A stretch of DNA of 64,000 nucleotides from Gambelia wislizenii (Eukaryota; Chordata; Lepidosauria; Squamata; Crotaphytidae): contig JAUMIR010000001.1 in NCBI GenBank assembly GCA_030847615.1, forward strand, positions 377,500,687 through 377,564,686, written 5' to 3'. Below are positions 36,773 through 47,835 of this stretch, piece after piece. A program made the translations under genes and the position numbers. Numbering within the stretch: position 1 is the first letter of the stretch; every line of letters starts with the position of its first letter. Under the pieces are notes generated by a model that made no database searches, was not told the DNA's origin, and saw nothing but the letters and a program-made list of their open reading frames with translations.

Positions 36773-37984
36773 GAGCCAAGTGTTAGCACTTTTAAAAATG
36801 CTTTTTAAATGTGCGCACATGCGCGCGCACACATTTATTGGAGATTGATTTTTAAAGTATTATTACAAAAAATAGAAGAATGAGAAAAAGGCAAATAAAA
36901 AGTGTGGGATACCTAGTATATGAGCATGGGCTAAGGATATACATTAATATAAACTGACTGTATTTCCAATAATATGCTTTCTTGTAGTCAGTGCATGCAA
37001 AATATACGTTCCTGCATAGCGAAAATACTTCCAAAAAAGGCTCACGAATGCTTTTGAAAAAACAGAGAGAAACTTGGAAGAACAAATAATTTGTCAGAAA
37101 TTAAGGGAGTTGCAAAAGAAAAAGAAGAAATCATCAAAATGATAGCTTCTAAAAATGTATATCTTTATTTGAGCATTTTAAAAGTATACTTGTGTTCAGT
37201 TAAGCCATTTTGAAAAGGCTTAAAATTCAGTGAAATTTAAGTTTTTTATAGCAGGTGTTTACAACTACTTTCATTTTGCATTGTTTAGAAGCAACTTTGC
37301 AGGTGGGGTGAGTTTTCTGCCCTTGTGGTTCTCTTGAGGCTGCATAGTCTGCCAAAAATATCCAAAATTGGGGGAAACCCCACCCCAAAGTATCTAGAAA
37401 TTAATTTCTGGAATTTAATGTAGTTAAAAAAAAACGAGGGAGGGGCTTTGTCACTTGCCATTCTTTTCCCAAAAAAGAAACAAAAGCTTGGGATGGGAAA
37501 ACAACAGCAGTTTGCCCTGCCCTAGTTTGTAATTATTTTACCATCTTGTAATTTTTAGTGCAAATGTGTTTCTTCATATTGATAGAACCTTGTCTTGACA
37601 ATAAAGAAATGTATTTTAGTGCTTGTGTAGTTTTAGACCATTTTATAAAACTTTTACTTAATGTAGTATAATCTATGAATGTTCAAACTTCGGGTTGTTT
37701 TTGATTTACAGTGAGGGAAATAGAACATAAAATTTGGGGCGATAGCCAGGGGTGTAGCTATGAACGGGAGGAAATGAGGGCATTACCCCTCCAAATAAGG
37801 ATTCTTTCCACCCACATGAAATTTTCCTTCAGTCCCCAATTTCCAGCATTGCAAAGAATGAAGCAGAGGAAATTTGTCATGCCTAGGACTCTTCTGTTTG
37901 TGGTGTTCATGTTCCCTTGGCCACTTTGCCTGCTCCTTTTCTTTGGATGCCTGAACTTTATTTCTACATTTATAAATAAAGCTG
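36773..37984. other. intronic DNA with alternating purine-pyrimidine tract
   Basis: A TGTGCGCACATGCGCGCGCA-type tract lies at 36810-36834. The rest is AT-rich with no recognised exon. Confidence 0.5.
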
Positions 37985-38395
37985 TTCCTTTGCTCTCACT
38001 TTTTTTGAGGGGGAGGTGGCATGGTTATGCCAGCCCCATCTTGGACTCGGGAACAACGGGAGCTGGCTAGGAAGCTTCCTAGCCAGCTCGGAGGGGTGGC
38101 TGGCTGGGGGGGGGAGCTTCCTAGCCAGCTCCCATCCTTCCCGACCCATTGCATCCCGACTCACAGGAGGTGGTGGCAGACTGGGGAATCACAGGACTGG
38201 AGAATCTCCCCAGCCAGCCAGTCCTCTCCCACGATTCCGCAACCAGCATGCGGGCTCCCGATCGCGGATTCGGGGAGGGTGGAAGGGTGGCTTGCTGGAG
38301 GGGGGAGGCTTTCCAGCCACCACCCGCCCTCCCTGAAGCTGCAACCGGGAGCCTGACTGCGGCTTCAGGGAGGGCAGGTGGTGGGAGGTAGTCTT
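37985..38395. repeat. GC-rich palindromic block
   Basis: Begins with TTTTTTTGAGGGGGAGGTGG, also present near 39110, so it belongs to a repeat family. It contains a perfect 30-bp palindrome at 38060-38089 centred on AAGCTT, a second half-copy at about 38116, and a hairpin at 38313-38384. Overlapping frames here are compositional. Confidence 0.75.
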
Positions 38396-38804
38396 ATACA
38401 ACAAGTATATCCCAAACTATATTAACTTAAAAATGGGGGTGGGTCATGCATGCATTCATCTTGCGTTCAGTAGGCTGCCTGCTCAGGAATTAATATGGTC
38501 ATTTTTAATTGCCTGAGTACTACTCAAATGCAACATACCTTTGGATTATGGGTTGCCATCTGATTCCTTTCCACTCAAGTCCTATTTAGGCATGCCCAAA
38601 GGTTTTGGTAAGCTCAGATAAGTTTTTGACCCCCTCCCCTTTTTAGTTGCTTGATCCTCCCACAAAACTGTATCACAAACTGAAAAGTTACACAGTCAAA
38701 AGTAGCCACATTGATACAGAAGAACAAAACAAAAAATAAAATCTCTAGTTGGGCAAAATCTTCATCAGGACCAACTATAATTCTATAATAGTTCATAAGT
38801 GTTT
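38396..38804. other. intronic DNA without recognised gene
   Basis: No recognised exon or repeat. Confidence 0.4.
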
Positions 38805-38955
38805 CAAAAGAGTCGAAGGCTTTCATGACCGACATCCATAGATTTTCCTTGGTTTTTTTCCAGAAGAGTTTGCTTCTGACGTTTCGCCGGCAGAACACTC
38901 TTCCAGAACACGGCCTCACAGCCCAGAAAAAAACCAAGGAAAATCTATATTTCAG
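38805..38955. mobile_element. palindromic MITE, copy 2 (centre lost)
   Basis: Arms GATTTTCCTTGGTTTTTTTC and its reverse complement AAAACCAAGGAAAATC flank a short centre with GACGTTTCGCCGGCAGAAC. The centre is much shorter than in copy 1 at 2.7 kb. Confidence 0.8.
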
Positions 38956-40113
38956 AAGAGGTTTACTGTATGACCTGGGAGCAGAAAGACTGCTGTTTAA
39001 GAAATATAACCCAAACCATATTTGTGCAGTTTTTGAATCCTAGTCCTGTTGGTGAAGATGGAGGCAACTAAGAGATTCACTCAGCAAGAGTTGTTTCTTT
39101 GCTCTCATTTTTTTTGAGGGGGAGGGGGCTTGGTTATGTCTCCTCTGTGCATGGAAGGGGGAGCTTAATCATATAGCAGAGTAACATGCATGACTGGCTA
39201 CCCTTTGTGAAAAAGAATGACAGTTCTGTGATGGAATGAAGATTGAATTGCATCTTATCCCTGGAGAGGGTGATGCCTTCAGGTCAGAAAATGAAACCTC
39301 TGCAGCGCCTATGCAGAGACTCCCTCTTGCACTGTATATTTTGCTTCTCAATGAAAAGAGGAATAGCAGGTTCCCCAGAGTAGAGGTCAGCAGAGTAAAA
39401 GTATGTTTCTGGTACTTCTGACCAAATATTTAGTGGAATAAAAATTACCTGAAACTTCAGAGCTAATCTATAGAGACCTAAAGCTTATTTGAAGAATTTT
39501 TTTTCTATAACTTTGCTGCGTATGATCAGGAAATGCTGAACTTAGTATCAGCCTGATGAGTAAATGCTCCATTCTCTGGTTTGTAGTTTCCATTTCCAAA
39601 TTTGTAACTGCAGGGGCTTCCTGTAAAACAATAAACAAAGAGACATTGTGAACCAGTAACTGAACAAAATGTTGGCCTATAATTATGAGTTATTTGTTAC
39701 AATGTTGTAAAAGCTGCTTTGAATCCCATTCGGGAGAAAAGCAGGATATAAATTGAATAAATAAATCAATTAAGTAAGTTATGCATGATTATTACTGTGT
39801 TTTTTAAAAAGTAATTTGATACATTATTCAAACAGCAGCAAAAGAGAGAGACAACATTACAGGTGGATTAGACTCAATCAAGGAAGCTATGGTCCTAAGA
39901 TTGTGTTATGTAACTGGTTCTTCCAAAGTTTGTGGACAGCAGCTTCAGGGTTAAACAGTAAGCTTTATTGTCATAGGAACCTAAAGAGCAAAGTATACAA
40001 AGTATACTGCTTTGCCAATGAAGTTCATTGGCAAAACAGTAAAATAAAAGGTATTCCAATCAGTTAAAATCTGGCGGGCAACTGAGCCATTGGCTATCTG
40101 TCATCCAGCTGCC
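38956..40113. other. intronic DNA; old LINE-like tail near 39700-39775
   Basis: GCAGGATATAAATTGAATAA at about 39742 followed by AAAT units resembles the 3' tail of old LINEs or SINEs. The stretch at 39097-39140 shares the GAGGGGGAGG repeat start of 37.99 kb. No exon recognised. Confidence 0.45.
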
Positions 40114-40243
40114 CCTTTTCCCAGTGGAGAAATATCGGAGCATCCTGTAGATCATTGGGTTAGCTCTGCCCATTCACTCCTGGTAGGCAGGTAACAAAGG
40201 ACCTTTGGTAGGCCCCTTCCTCTGATGTCATCTGGGAGGAGCG
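40114..40243. repeat. DIRS left inverted terminal repeat
   Basis: Starts CCTTTTCCCAGTGG and ends TGGGAGGAGCG. The inner ~115 bp are the reverse complement, with few differences, of 42496 to about 42615. Confidence 0.92.
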
Positions 40244-40266
40244 ACGCACAGCAGATTCAGGTCCCC

Positions 40267-41046
40267 ACAGACTTGAGCCTCAGGGGCTGGGGAGCACACT
40301 GTGGGGACTCCTGGACTCAGAGCAAATGGTCCTGGGAGGAGGCCTGACACAGCATTAATTTTCTGGAACTATGAGCAGCACATCTAGCTCCTGTGGAATT
40401 TCTGCCCATAATTCAGCACAGGGCCATCCTGGTCAGAACACATAACACCACGATGAAAGCGCACGTAAATTGCCAGGGAGGAACGAGATCCAGGGGTCTG
40501 ATGGACGAGGCATCTCTTCTGTTCCAGTGGGCTGAGAAAAATCTAAGGTCGCTGGAGGCGGAACACCTGCAAGGCGAGCTCAACTCAAAAGCGGATTGGC
40601 TCAGCAGAATGGACATCGACCAGGGGGAATGGGGCCTCCATCCCAAGGTATTTCAGCTGATCACGTAATCACTGGGACATCCCATACTGGACCTGTTTGC
40701 GTCTCTGGTCAACACCAAGATGCCAAGATTCATCCCAAGGTATCGGTCCGACAGGGCAGAGGGGATAGATGCACTCATCCTTCCATGGCCAACCAGTCTT
40801 CTTTATGCCTTTCCACCTATCCTGCTGATATCCAGGATTCTGAACAAGATTCGGCAGGAGGAGGCTGAGGTCATCCTGATAGCTCCGGCGTGGCCCAGGA
40901 GGAGCTGGTTCTCAGAGATTCTGGTTCTGGAGATAATCTCAATGCCCATTCTGATTCATCTGGACCTCTTGATTCAGGGACAAGTCTGTCATCCAAACCC
41001 CAAGTGGTTCCAGCTTCACGCATGGAGATTGAAAGGGACATGCTGA
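40267..41046 (+). pseudogene. DIRS RNase H and pol C-terminal region
   Basis: In frame from TDLSLRGWGAH at 40267, through WSWEEA and INFLEL, to RTHNTTMKAHVNCQGGTRS at about 40432, then LQGELNSKADWLSR and LDLFASLVNTK, ending ILIAPAWPRRSWF. The order matches the RNase H and downstream part of DIRS pol. Stops lie at 40345 (TGA), 40372 (TGA) and 40666 (TAA). The first acidic residue (TD) and the Glu of LEL are present. The third, expected as RTDN, reads RTHN, so the active site is also damaged. Confidence 0.85.
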
Positions 41047-42077
41047 GAGATAAGGGGTATTCTCCAAAGGTGATTGAAACTATCCTCTCCACCAGAAGGG
41101 AGTCTACTCAAAGAATCTATGAATATAGTTTCAGAGTTTTTTTTTTGCAGATGGTGCAGAAGAAAAAAGTTTAATGAGTTGGATATTACAATTCCAATGC
41201 TCCTGGGATTTCTACAAGAGGGAGTTGAGAGAGGTCTTAGGCCCAATACCATTAAGAGGCAGGTGGCCACCATTTTGTCTATTCTGCCACCAGAGAGAGC
41301 ATCGCGAATTTTGACGCAGCCTGATCTGCGTAGGTTTATACGGGGCCTAAGCAATTTGGTCCCACCAGTGGCCCATCGGTTTCCATCTTGGGACCTACAC
41401 ACGGTGCTGAAGGCTCTAATGATGCCTCCGTTTGAGCCTCTGAAGCAGGTGTCATTAAAGCACATGTCATGGAAGGTAATTTTCCTCGTGGCAATCACTT
41501 CAGCATGAAGGGTTTCCGAGCTTGGAGCCCTGTCCGTGAGAAAAGACCTCTGTGTGTTCAGACCAGACTCTGTGGTTTTATGCACACACCCTGATTTCAA
41601 GCCAAAAGTGAACTCAGCCTTCCATGTCTCTCAGGACATAGTGTTACCTTCCTTTTGTCCAAGGCCGTCAAGGGAGTTAGAAAAAATCTGGCACACTCTG
41701 GATGTAAGGCGAGCAATCAAGATCTATCTAAAAAGAACCAGCAGCTTCTGGGTATCAGAAGTTCTGTTTATGTCAGTCCATCAGAGGTACCTGGGCCGCA
41801 AGGTATCCTCATCAACACTAAGTAGGTGGATCAGAGCCTGCATTGCTACCTCTATGAATCCCTGAATGTTCCAGTTCCAGAGGCTATCCTGGCACACTCA
41901 ACTAGAAGTGTTGCAACGTTGGCAGCATGGGACAGGGAGGCTTCCCTGGAGGAAATCTGCAGGGCAGCTACATGGAAGTCTTCATCCACTTTTCTTTGAC
42001 ATTACAGACTGGACAAGTTGCAGTCCACTGAGGCCGTGTTCGGCAGGCAGGTACTGCAGCAGATTGTAAAATCTTGA
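40968..42077 (+). pseudogene. DIRS tyrosine recombinase
   Basis: The integrase-like tyrosine recombinase of DIRS elements, which inserts a circular DNA intermediate. Frame one ends in RESTQRIYEYSF near 41097-41132. A frameshift in the T-run at about 41139 leads to FNELDITIPMLLGFLQEGVE and on to SA*RVSELGAL near 41501 (stop at 41506). A second frameshift near 41846 leads to AHSTRSVAT and F-L-stop-HYRLD near 42000, with the frame closing at 42077. The catalytic Arg of RVSEL, the HxxR of HSTR and the Tyr of HYRLD are all still readable despite the stops. Confidence 0.88.
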
Positions 42078-42135
42078 AGAAGGGTTTTATATGCCAGCCC
42101 CACCCTAGTATTGTTTATAAGGGCTTTTGTAGATC

Positions 42136-42245
42136 CCAATGATCTACAGGATGCTCCGATATCTCTCCACTGGGAAAAGGAACGTTGGTCTTACCTGTGA
42201 TACATCCTTTTCCAGGGGAGAGATGAGGAGCATCCTGCCCACCCG
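42136..42245. repeat. DIRS internal complementary region
   Basis: The first half (ATGATCTACAGGATGCTCCG ... CTGGGAAAAGG) is the reverse complement of the start of the left repeat. The second half (AACGTTGGTCTTACCTGTGA onward) is the reverse complement of the end of the right repeat. This joined complement of both outer ends is the hallmark used to rebuild DIRS ends through a circular intermediate. Confidence 0.9.
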
Positions 42246-42495
42246 GTTTGCTGGCATCTAGACTGGTTCCCCCCCCCGATCTTATAATGTATATATGTAT
42301 AAGTGTCTCTCTTTCTATATATAAATGACTCTGTCCTCATTAAGGGGTACAAGATAGTACATTACACTGATGTTTTTAGTTATAGTTAGGGGGTTTGTTT
42401 GCTTGTGTTGTTTTCTTCTTTTGTGGTATTTGCAATTACTACCAGTTTTTAGGAGCGGCCAAGAAGGCTATGGTATGAACTGGCCAGAGGTGGGC

Positions 42496-42650
42496 CGCTC
42501 CTCCCAGATGACATCAGAGGAAGGGGCCTACCAAAGGTACTTTGTTACTTGCCTACCAGGAGTGAATGGGTGGAGCTAAGCCAATGTTCTACAGGATGCT
42601 CCTCATCTCTCCCCTGGAAAAGGACATATCACAGGTAAGACCAACGTTCC
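42496..42650. repeat. DIRS right inverted terminal repeat
   Basis: Starts CGCTCCTCCCAGATG and ends near CCAACGTTCC. Its outer ~35 bp (ACAGGTAAGACCAACGTT) are absent from the left repeat but present, reversed, in the internal complementary region, as expected for DIRS. Confidence 0.9.
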
Positions 42651-44860
42651 TTTCTCACCCATCCTTAGCTCCACCTATTGACTCTCACAGAAAACGCAGG
42701 TGCAAGACCATCCTAGCCGTTACCAGACAGACTCTATCCTCCCATGTCTATTCCTAGCCCACCAACTTGTTACATTGGTAAAGAATGCAAAAACATTAAA
42801 GAGTCTGACACGAAAGCAGGCAGTGACTAGACACAAACAGAAATAAAAATTGTTGGCAGGGACGTCGCTTTGGGACCAATCCTGACAGTTTGGAAGACCT
42901 AGCAGGACTGTTGATGGTCAGGGCTCATGGTGGTTTCTCAGTCACAGGGTGATCATATGCCTTGACAGTATCAACTTAATGAGACATTATCAAGTCACTG
43001 TTGCTCTTTGATATAAGTAGACCACTGTACCCTTTCAAGTTTATCTTTACATTCTTAAAGAATGTCAAACATTGTTTTGTTTTAAAGGGAATGTGAAATC
43101 CCCAGGATGATGCTATCTGACTTAACTTGCACAATAAATTATTTGCTTATACAGTAAAATCACAGGATACAAACATCCCCGATCAAAGGTGTTCCCTAAT
43201 GATTAATAACGAGTGTGCTTCTTCACACATCATTGCTTCAGCATTACAAAGTGATATTTAATATTATTCATTTTTATTTTTATTGAACTATTGAATATGA
43301 AATTACTGTGCAGGTTTTTTTTTTTGGTTTTTTTTGGAAGGGGGGTCCTCATTCCTTGGGATGCATGCTTTTTCCAAACAAAATACTAATTGTGCCTTCA
43401 CCTGATGTATGTCAGGAAGAAATTCATCAGGTTCAGCAGTTACCATTACAGCAATATCTTTTCAGGGAAGACCTGCATGTTTTGTAGATGTCTGCCTCTT
43501 ATGCAAGCTTTATGCATAGGGTATCTATCATGGGGCAAGGGATTGCATAGGTCCATCAGGAGGGATCTTGGTCTGCACACAGTTGATCATGTTGTGACAG
43601 TTCACTTTTGCTTCATGTTGGGTTATGTCATTCAAGAGCATCTGTTGTACTTTTCCAAAATGTGGGAGATCATACATTCATGAATGTCCAAAGCATTGGT
43701 AGTCCAAGTAGTGAGGGCTGAAACACTCTCCCATTTCAGACCACATCCATATGATATCCAGTATATGCTCTGTACTCCAGCTCTATGTCCTGTTGCATAG
43801 GGAGTGCAGGTGCAATTGTGAGTTAATTTTTAACTTCCTAAACTTTAAATGATGATATGAACAAACGCTTAGTGTCTCATCAAGATTATGAATTCTTGCT
43901 GTTGTCCCCTTTTGCTATCCACAGTTCATTTGGAACTGTGATACTTTTGCCATCTTCAAGTGCCATCCTGTAACAAAGTAAATGAAGTTCAATTCATTAT
44001 CTTGTGGTCTGAACTGAAGCCATTTTATTTCTCTCATTAACACACTCTTACGACTCTGATGCTTGCCAACAAGGTTAGGGTTAAGAGCTTGTCAGCATCA
44101 TTCCTCTTGGAAAGTGATACTTTTCTTGCTGTAACGTCCAGATCGTTCAGATGATTAGAATCACACCAGGGATGGGCGTGTTCTTCAGTTTTTGAAAGTT
44201 TAAGAACTTAGCTTCAGCTTCAGGTCTAGTGGCCTGAAGAATTCTGCAAGTGTATGGGTTGTTGCAGAGCTACCTTTAGAGGTTCATTAAGGGAGACTGT
44301 GGCTCTGCTAGCTATGGTAGGAGAGTGAGGGTCAGTTCTGCTGGATTTTATTTTCCAGTTCTGCTGCTGACAATATTGTGTCATAGTGGTGAAAGCAGTT
44401 AACTTCTCAGCATCAGTGATGTAATTTTAGATCTAGCTAGCAGATACTTTGTTGTTTAACTGGTTAATGCTCACATGGCTACATTGACTGGATTTGATTG
44501 TTGTACAGCTCTGATATAAGCTCTATATTAAATATTTTCCTTCTGTATAAAATCATGACAGTGAACATTGCTCCATGGCAGAAGATGCTGATATGTATTT
44601 AACATGGGTTACCAGAATACGTATGAGTTCTTGTTGTTTCTAAAAACAGAAAAACATCCCAGTGAGGCAAAGCTAAATTCAGTGAATGTATCATTACTTT
44701 GCAAGGCATAACAACAAGATGTATTGTCCTGCCTTCTAGATGAAGTGGAGAAAAGTGATTCCAGAATTAAAATGGCTTGGGAGTTCCTCTTTAGTTAAGA
44801 CAAGTGTCAAAAACCAAACAGCAAAGAGGGCTGGTAACACCCAATAGAAGAAAGGTAAAG
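42651..44860. other. repeat-poor intronic stretch
   Basis: About 2.2 kb with no recognised transposon, exon or RNA gene. No evidence of function beyond the absence of repeats. Confidence 0.4.
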
Positions 44861-44861
44861 A

Positions 44862-44966
44862 AGAGACAGTCTCAGGGTGTTGAAAAAGATTATTTTATTC
44901 TTTAAAATAGTAGGCTATTTAAGAATAAAATAATCTTTTTCAATGCCCTGAGACTTTGTCTCTTCC
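44862..44966. repeat. near-perfect hairpin, arms about 50 bp
   Basis: The left arm beginning AGAGACAGTCTCAGGG and the right arm ending CCCTGAGACTTTGTCTCT are reverse complements with only a few differences, around a centre AAAATAGTAGGCTATTT. The loop is only a few bases. Confidence 0.9.
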
Positions 44967-45429
44967 GCTCATTCCGGGTCTCAAAAACTGCTCTAGCTGA
45001 TGAACCTTTAAATTATGTTGCTTATAAAAAATGATCTCTCTTGAACTATTACCTTGGTATGTATGATCTACTTGAATGCTGGATACAAATGTACAGAATT
45101 TCAGACCAATCTGATTTAAATGATCATAGCTACAGGAAGTTTAAAAGTGCTAAAAATTGACAGATTGTATTAATATTGGTATTCACATTAGTATTTATTA
45201 ATCACTTTTCTGCCCATTAGGGCTCTCAGAGTAATGCACAGTAATATCACTTTGACATACATATCAGCTAATGCTGACATGTATTTGAACTGGAATTCCT
45301 GCTATCCAAAACATATTTGAAAAACAGCATCATATGAAATTTGGCACTCAGGATTAAACATATATGCAACAGTACTGTCTATCAACAAAGAATCAAGCAA
45401 CTAAAACATGATGTGCTTTGAAGAACATA

Positions 45430-45535
45430 CACCATACAAGAAAGAAACTATTCCAGAACATGACCTCACAGCCCAGGGAAAAAACCCAAGGAAAATCTAT
45501 GGATGCCTGCCATGAAAGCCTTTGACTTCACAACA
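45430..45535. mobile_element. palindromic MITE fragment, copy 3
   Basis: Carries AAGAAAGAAACTATTCCAGA and CCCAAGGAAAATCTATGGAT, which match the right arm of copy 1 at 2.83-2.92 kb. The left arm is missing. Confidence 0.8.
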
Positions 45536-45732
45536 TACAACATAAACCATTTCTTATGACTGAGTCAACATCCCTTGGGCTCCTATATCCACTACAGAAT
45601 ATCTCCTCTACAAAATAGGTAGTAAAAATGGGGAGATGTGTGTGTCTTTTGTAGCTGATTTTCAGCCATCAACTTTCAGTTACTACTTGGCTGTCAAAGA
45701 AAGTTACCTATTGACAGCCATTTCACCAACTG

Positions 45733-45937
45733 TTCACACTACAGATTTGTTGTTATTCCACTTCAACTGTAATGGGTTCTCTCCTATGGAATCCTGGGAT
45801 TGGCAGTTTAATGAGAGGCATTTAGAATTCTTAGCCATAGTTCTTCTCTAGTGCCTTACCAAACTACCAACCCCAGGATTCCATAGGCTGTAACCATGGC
45901 AGTTAAAGTGGAATAATAGTGCTACAGCTGTGTATTG
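45733..45937. mobile_element. palindromic MITE, 51.4-kb family
   Basis: Inverted halves: TTCCACTTCAACTGTAATGG at the left against the reverse of CAGTTAAAGTGGAATAATAG at the right, with CCTATGGAATCCTGGGATT and its reverse AACCCCAGGATTCCATAGG inside. Probably hAT-like, by resemblance only. Confidence 0.8.
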
Positions 45938-47406
45938 AGAATGGGTTTTGGTCTTGCTAAAAGGTGTTAATAAGCTTCCTATTGTTGCTTTCTGTCAGCT
46001 GCTTATTCTATATTCTATATAAGCTGCTGATGAGAGCTGAAATAAAAATACCCGCTGAAATAAAAATACCCGCTGAAAATCGTTGATCATATAACTTTAC
46101 ATATAAGCATAGTGTCACTTCTTCAAATATGTGTGAAACAACAACTTTTCAAAAAGGGAGACATGACTTGCAGTACCACCAGTGTTTCATGTGTGTGTGT
46201 GTGAGAGAGAGGGGGGGGGGCAGAAAGAGAAAGAGAATGTTTAAATGCCAGCATCATGGATACAGCTTGCAATATGTGGAAAATCCATCACTAACTGATC
46301 TTGCATGAGATTCAAGCACCATACATCAACATCACTACTAAAAAGCTGGAACAAACTGTTGCCAAACTTTTTTTAATTCTGAGGAATGCAGCCTTTCCAA
46401 CATGGCTGTATTTCTAATAGAAAAACCCTGTGATCTGACCATGCTTGAGAAGAGAGAAAATGTCTGGATCTAAAGTTTTGTCAGCTTGTTGCCCTATGGC
46501 CTTAATTTAGAGGACAATACCACTCTTACTTACCAGCACCATCCTCTGAATTCCATGCCTGAACCCTGGGAATTCTGTACCTGCCACTGGATGTTGTTTA
46601 TTATGCTGTTCCAACAGACATCACTGAGGAAGATGGAAGCTGCAACATTTGATGCATTTTATAAACATCTGTTTCCAGATGTTTAAATCAACTTCTGTTT
46701 TATAGTATCCCTTTGAGATACAGGTTCTACTGGAAAACAGTACTATTTTGTTACTTTTCCCAGCTAACACACACACGTGCGCGTGCGCACGGAGTGTTGA
46801 AAACAATTTTAAAAGTGAGACTTAAAAATAAAAGTACATATGGACCCCCGCCCCAATTTTTGAAACAACTACAATGGAGCAAGTTTTATTTCTCCAGGTA
46901 AGGAAACTCCATGAAAATGTTGCAACAGAAAGCCTTGTTAATGTAGCCACCAACTTAGCCTCTTGAGTGGTGGGACTTGCAACAATGTCTCTGCTAAAGA
47001 TCTCAAATGCTGTCTAGGCAGGCTTATCTGAAATTGGTTTTCAGATACCTGACCCTGAGGTGTGGTGTTCGATCCTGTGTGTAACAATAGCAATAATAAA
47101 TGGGATTGGGACAAGTACAGTATCATTGCTGGTCCCAGGCACTCATCTTCTCTGTTCAGATTTAGACATGCGAGATCAAGGAAAATAGTGAATACATAGA
47201 GAGTAAGCAAGCAGAATTTGTGACATTACACAGCATCATTATGATCACAGGGCATATATGTTAAGGTATACCTTCTTGTACATGTTAAGGTATAACTCAT
47301 ACCTTCCATTTTCCTGGCTTTGTGGAGTTTCGACCAATATGAGGTAGACTTAACTCCTAAACCAGGAGGTCTTTGATACTGATGTTACCTAAAGATTGTC
47401 ACCACT
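45938..47406. other. intronic DNA with simple-sequence tracts
   Basis: Holds an 18-bp unit duplicated in tandem at 46037-46072, a (GT)(GA)(G)n tract at 46189-46220 and an alternating purine-pyrimidine tract at 46767-46790. No exon recognised. Confidence 0.5.
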
Positions 47407-47835
47407 TGTCAGGATCGGTCCAGGATGACCTGTTTCTGTCAATTTCAGTGTTCCCTTGTAATCTTGCTGTTAATTGTATTTTCATTTCTTTGTGCTTGTT
47501 AACAAGTGTTCTGTGGCGACTATGGAAGGGGAGTATAATGGTTGGTAATTGGAATGGAGAGATAAGCCTGCAGCTGCGCAATCAGCTTGGGAAAAATAGG
47601 ATGGACATTACAGTACATTGGAAGAGGGGGTCAGGGAATGATGGTTAACCAATAGCATGGAAGCATGCCAGATCTCATAGACTGAAAATGCTTTTAGTAT
47701 ACTGTCTGCTTTCTCACTTTCAATTCCAAGCAACAACCTTGTATGATGTGCTTTCTGGATTACTGTGCCAATCAACTTTTCTGTTTAACTCTGAAACTGC
47801 TGGGTCACTGCATCTGGGAATGCAAGTACATGACA
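47407..47835. mobile_element. solo LTR
   Basis: About 429 bp from TGTCAGGATCGG to AGTACATGACA, with TGTCA/TGACA inverted ends. The 5-bp flanks CCACT and CCATT are a target duplication with one mismatch. A second copy of the 3' two-thirds lies at 54.70-55.21 kb, which confirms a dispersed family. No internal coding region is present. Confidence 0.75.

Larger units (their letters stand above)
40114..42650 (+). mobile_element. DIRS-type tyrosine-recombinase retrotransposon, internally deleted
   Basis: About 2.5 kb. Contents in order: left inverted terminal repeat (40114-40243), RNase H and adjoining pol C-terminal region (40267-41046), overlapping tyrosine recombinase (about 40968-42077), internal complementary region (about 42136-42245), right inverted terminal repeat (42496-42650). 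DIRS elements normally also carry gag and the reverse transcriptase core. Here pol begins within about 25 bp of the left repeat, so that part is deleted. All coding parts carry stops or frameshifts, so the copy is dead. Confidence 0.93.
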
